Shown here: positions 61,112 through 64,000 of the stretch, piece by piece
Layout of the letters: each line of letters begins with the position of its first letter
How positions within the stretch are numbered: the stretch's first letter is position 1
Assembly: GCA_963743595.1 (NCBI GenBank)
Contig: CAVURW010000014.1
Span: 120,926-184,925 of the forward strand
Direction of reading: 5' to 3'
Source of the DNA: CAVURW01 sp963743595
GTDB lineage: Bacteria; Verrucomicrobiota; Verrucomicrobiia; Methylacidiphilales; UBA1321
Length of the DNA stretch: 64,000 bases
Program-made: the position numbers and the translations under genes
The notes under the pieces: generated by a model
What the model saw: the letters and a program-made list of their open reading frames with translations, nothing else
What the model was told of the DNA's origin: nothing
The model's database searches: none

Positions 61112-61132
61112 AGTTGCGGCTACTTTGCAACT
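61112..61132. promoter_or_regulatory. Second dyad in the mntH/kinase gap
   Basis: Arms AGTTGC (61112-61117) and GCAACT (61127-61132) are nine bases apart. The pair lies next to the MntR-like palindrome, so it may form one regulatory region for the divergent mntH and kinase genes. Confidence 0.3.
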
Positions 61133-61235
61133 CCTTTATCCAATTTTCTCAGGGCACCGCACCCGCTCCTTTTACTGCTCGAAATTTATCTGGTGCTATT
61201 CCCCTCCGCATCTATACCCTTCCTAAACCCAAGCT

Positions 61236-63182
61236 ATGCCCATTCACCCGGTTGCCCAAGCCACACGCGAGGTTCTCACCGCTATTCGGCAGCGAAAGCG
61301 GGTCAATGAAGTCCTTGAACTCGTTCTTTCGCGCGCGTCTGAGGTGACTCGTGCCGCACATGGCTCGGTGATTACGATCGATTACCAGCACCAGCGCCTC
61401 ATCAATACCGCCACCTGCGGCAAGAACTGGACTCAGGAGAAGCAACTTCGTCAGCTGAAAGTGGGCCAAGGCATCACCGGGCACGTCGCCAAGACCGGCC
61501 AGCCCTACCTCTGCACGGATACATCGCAGGACCCGATCTACTTCTCCCTGTTCGACCACGTGAAAAGCGAGATCGTGGTGCCCATTCTCGTGGATCGAAA
61601 GATCTGGGGCGTCATTAATCTTGAGAGCTTGGAAGTGAACCATTTTACGGAGATCGATCTCACCAATGCCTCGCTCTTTGCGGAGCACGCGGCGTTTGCC
61701 ATCAAACTGCAGCTGGACCAAAATGAGAAGGAACGCTTGCAGCGCCACCTGATGCAGGCTGAGAAGCTGGCCTCCCTGGGGGAAACGATCGCGGGGATCG
61801 CACATGAGATTAATAACCCGCTCACTTCCATCATCACCCACGCCTCGCTGCTCAATCTACGCCGGGGCGGAGAGGCGGATGAAATTTCCACAAAAGCGAT
61901 TCTCCACCACGCCATGCGCACGGAGCAGGTGGTAAAAAACCTGCTGGCGTTCAGTCGCAAGGAGAGTGCTCAACGCGAGGCCATCGGCGTTAACGAGCTC
62001 ATTAAGCAAGCCGTTAATTTGAAGCTCTATCAACTTCGCGTTAAAAACATCAAACTCGATTACGAGCCGAGCGAAGTCTCCTGGCCGGTTCTCGTGAACG
62101 CGCCTCAGCTCCAACAGGTGCTACTGAATTTGCTCAACAACGCTGAGCAAGCAATTGAGAAAAACGATGGCTCTCCAGGCGTCATCAAGATCGAGGTCGG
62201 TCGGCGCGGCGACGATGTTTACATCAATATCGGCGATAACGGAAAGGGCATTCCCGCCGACATCATGCCATTCATTTTCGATCCCTTTTTCACGACAAAA
62301 GGCTTGGGCGAAGGCTCTGGGCTCGGTTTGTCGATTGTGCACAGCTTGATCGAAAACCATGGCGGGCGCGTCTCGGTCAAGAGCGTGCCGCGCCAGACCG
62401 TCTTCACCATTGAACTTCCGTTAACGAACGAAATTCCCGGGCCGATCGATATTCCCGATGAACCGCTCGCCCCGAAGCGCGGAATGTCCGCAATCGAGCG
62501 AGCCCTCGCAGGAATCCCGAGTGAACCGAAGTCGATTGCCTCGGCCTTGAAAGCAGCCGCCGCAGCACCCGCCCCCGTCGAATCCCCTGCTCCTGCTGTT
62601 GAAGCGGCACCTGCTCCTGAAGCGAAAAAGCCCGCGCCAACCTTCGCTCCCAAGTTCAAGCCAGCTTTCTCACCTGCCCGTCCGCCCGGACCGCCCACAT
62701 CTCCTGTGCCGGAGACTCCCGCTCCAGCCCCGGCAGTTGCCGCCACGCCAGCACCTACGGAAACAGCTGCGGCAACACCAGCTGGAAAACTCGGTCGCAT
62801 TCTAGTTGTCGATGACGAAGAAGGCATCGTGGGTGCCGTGTGCGATTACATGGAGATGATGGATATTGCCACACACCACGCGCACGACGGCTTGCAGGGC
62901 TTGGCCTTGATTAAAGCGAATAAGTACGACGCGATTATCAGTGATATCCGGATGCCGAATATGGATGGCAAACAGATGTTTGCGGAGGCCGTGAAGCTGG
63001 AGCCGGAATACAATAAGCGCTTCATTTTTATGAGCGGCGATTTGATTCGCGATACGACGCAAGCGTTCGTCAAAACGATCACGTGCCACTTCCTTGCCAA
63101 GCCGTTTGCGCTCCACCAAATGCATAAACTAGTGGTACCGCTACTCAACAACTTCTCTGAAACGGTCACTCCGAAAGAGTAG
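61236..63182 (+). CDS. GAF sensor histidine kinase with C-terminal receiver domain
   Basis: 648 residues. GAF domain (about 10-160) with VGQGITGHVAKTGQPYLCTD, HisKA with the phospho-accepting H190 in GIAHEINNPL, and HATPase_c with LNNAEQAIEKNDG, IGDNGKGIPADIMP and FTTKGLGEGSGLGLSIVHS. A long Pro/Ala-rich linker (about 430-525) leads to a REC domain with the phospho-accepting D570 in ISDIRMPNMDG and the conserved Lys near LAKPF. No membrane helices: a cytoplasmic hybrid, so the signal is internal. Its output partner is not adjacent. Confidence 0.94.
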   Translation: MPIHPVAQATREVLTAIRQRKRVNEVLELVLSRASEVTRAAHGSVITIDYQHQRLINTATCGKNWTQEKQLRQLKVGQGITGHVAKTGQPYLCTDTSQDPIYFSLFDHVKSEIVVPILVDRKIWGVINLESLEVNHFTEIDLTNASLFAEHAAFAIKLQLDQNEKERLQRHLMQAEKLASLGETIAGIAHEINNPLTSIITHASLLNLRRGGEADEISTKAILHHAMRTEQVVKNLLAFSRKESAQREAIGVNELIKQAVNLKLYQLRVKNIKLDYEPSEVSWPVLVNAPQLQQVLLNLLNNAEQAIEKNDGSPGVIKIEVGRRGDDVYINIGDNGKGIPADIMPFIFDPFFTTKGLGEGSGLGLSIVHSLIENHGGRVSVKSVPRQTVFTIELPLTNEIPGPIDIPDEPLAPKRGMSAIERALAGIPSEPKSIASALKAAAAAPAPVESPAPAVEAAPAPEAKKPAPTFAPKFKPAFSPARPPGPPTSPVPETPAPAPAVAATPAPTETAAATPAGKLGRILVVDDEEGIVGAVCDYMEMMDIATHHAHDGLQGLALIKANKYDAIISDIRMPNMDGKQMFAEAVKLEPEYNKRFIFMSGDLIRDTTQAFVKTITCHFLAKPFALHQMHKLVVPLLNNFSETVTPKE

Positions 63183-63218
63183 GCCGGTACGCCGCTCACT
63201 CCGAAGAGCAAAGACTCC

Positions 63219-64000
63219 ATGCGAACCTTCCTTTCGATTCTCTTGATGGCGATGGCGGCAGCGATGTCGATGGCGCAGACGACGACGTACCCCACGGCTC
63301 CTCCTGGGCCGAATCAACCTTACCCATTCCTCCAGGTTTCCGTAGAGCACCCCATCTTGCTGATTACGGATGCCGATCCCACGCCGAAAACTAGGCTCTT
63401 GGTAAAGCCGCTGAATTTTCCGGCCAACCCACATTACGTGGCCGAGTGGACCCAGGTTCAAGATGAACTCAGCCCACTTGCGGTAAAAGTCGCAGAGAAG
63501 CCGATCACCATCCTGGGCAATGGCCAGCCTTTGATCCAGGCGACTTTCCCTGGGCCGGGCGTTTACGAAATCCGCGTCACCATTCGCGACACCAATCATG
63601 CGGTGGCCGCCAGCGCCAATACGTGGGTGAATGTATGGGACTCCCACTCGCACCTCATGGTGGAGGGTAAACCCGATCCTCTGTGTGCAGCTCCGGGCAT
63701 CAATCCACCAGCAGTGCGTCAGCTCTCTCCAGACCCCGGCCCGTTTCATCATCCCCGCTTGTTCACCACAGATACGGATTGGCAAGAGGTGAGCGAGCGT
63801 TGCGCGCGCGGGAAAATTGCTTCGTACGCGATCAAGAACCTGGAAGACGATGTTGCCAAATCGATCGATTTCGGGCCGCTCATTAACCCGACTCCAAACC
63901 CTGACGCGGAGCCAACACCCACGCCAACTCCCGACCCCAGCCAACCGCCGACGCCGCAAATACCAGCACAGGGACTTAGTCAAGGGGCGCCACAACATAA
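63219..64000 (+). CDS. Secreted protein with Pro-rich linker, possibly heparinase-type (3' end cut)
   Basis: 260 N-terminal residues, open to the right edge. ATG at 63219 gives MRTFLSILLMAMAAAMSMAQ, a signal peptide. The mature part begins with Ig-like strands (FPGPGVYEIRVTIRDTNHAV), then HHPRLFTTDTDWQEVSERCA, which resembles the 'H-P-R-L-F-x-T' entry of heparinase II/III and alginate-lyase N-terminal domains. A PT/PQ-rich linker then starts. The lyase assignment is inference from that one motif. Confidence 0.5.
   Translation, partial: MRTFLSILLMAMAAAMSMAQTTTYPTAPPGPNQPYPFLQVSVEHPILLITDADPTPKTRLLVKPLNFPANPHYVAEWTQVQDELSPLAVKVAEKPITILGNGQPLIQATFPGPGVYEIRVTIRDTNHAVAASANTWVNVWDSHSHLMVEGKPDPLCAAPGINPPAVRQLSPDPGPFHHPRLFTTDTDWQEVSERCARGKIASYAIKNLEDDVAKSIDFGPLINPTPNPDAEPTPTPTPDPSQPPTPQIPAQGLSQGAPQH

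Noticed and set aside
61032..61235. Manganese (yybP-ykoY) riboswitch before mntH
   Set aside because: No conserved core pairings or loop motifs recognised; only short dyads consistent with protein operators.
63141..63998. 285-codon minus-strand frame at the right edge
   Set aside because: Arg-rich and without motifs; opposite to a signal-bearing secreted protein with a plausible start.

Overview
This window looks like a chromosomal segment of a Gram-negative, outer-membrane-bearing bacterium of the PVC group, most likely Verrucomicrobiota (inference from gene content; no rRNA is present). The pointers are a LptC-LptA-LptB/KdsA lipopolysaccharide operon, a SWIB/MDM2-domain protein (typical of Chlamydiae and relatives), two sialate O-acetylesterases and a GH95 fucosidase, a DUF6600/YXWGXW-type lipoprotein, an archaeal-type short LeuD, and a MoxR plus ABC-transporter operon. 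No phage, integrase, intact insertion sequence or CRISPR array was seen. The segment is mostly core genome with one polysaccharide-degradation patch and several decayed genes.

Layout. 0-8.3 kb: a minus-strand run of an envelope TPR/coiled-coil protein, a PTS EIIA protein, Mfd, a SurA-like chaperone and an AsmA-like protein cut by the left edge. 8.5-10.7 kb: a histone-deacetylase-fold enzyme converging on a DUF1444-like protein. 10.7-13.9 kb: an AaeAXB-type efflux operon. 14.0-16.4 kb: a methyltransferase and two membrane proteins. 16.4-19.5 kb: a GNAT acetyltransferase, alanine dehydrogenase and a GH28-like enzyme. 19.6-22.0 kb: a SWIB protein and paired SPFH proteins. 22.1-24.5 kb: a Kelch fragment, a ferredoxin, a frameshifted gene and a lone secreted protein. 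24.5-28.0 kb: a palindromic repeat and the LPS operon. 28.0-32.0 kb: a divergent BsuPI-like/SecD-head-like pair and an autotransporter split by one in-frame stop. 32.2-36.8 kb: GYF_2 protein, TrpC, an unknown, ModB, HisI, a Kelch protein and a dead ParDE module. 36.8-45.5 kb: two SASA esterases, an alpha/beta esterase, an AraC regulator, an SGNH esterase and a GH95 fucosidase, with two candidate operators. 45.5-47 kb: tRNA-Gly(GCC) and three small unknown genes. 47-53.6 kb: a five-gene, translationally coupled MoxR/ABC operon. 53.6-64 kb: DUF3592 protein, secreted protein, second copy of the palindromic repeat, LeuD, a Q/A-repeat lipoprotein, GNAT, MntH with a candidate MntR box, a GAF histidine kinase with C-terminal receiver, and a secreted protein cut by the right edge.

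How the genes work together. The left operon and the Lpt operon both serve envelope biogenesis. The 36.8-45.5 kb patch is best read as an AraC-controlled system that strips O-acetyl (or similar) esters and then fucosyl-type residues from a polysaccharide. The MoxR operon couples a chaperone ATPase to an ABC exporter and two large membrane proteins of unknown role. I did not find one clearly undescribed system; the strongest leads are the split autotransporter, the MoxR/ABC operon without a DUF58 gene, the standalone SecD-head-like protein, and the nested dyad between the esterase operon and its AraC regulator.
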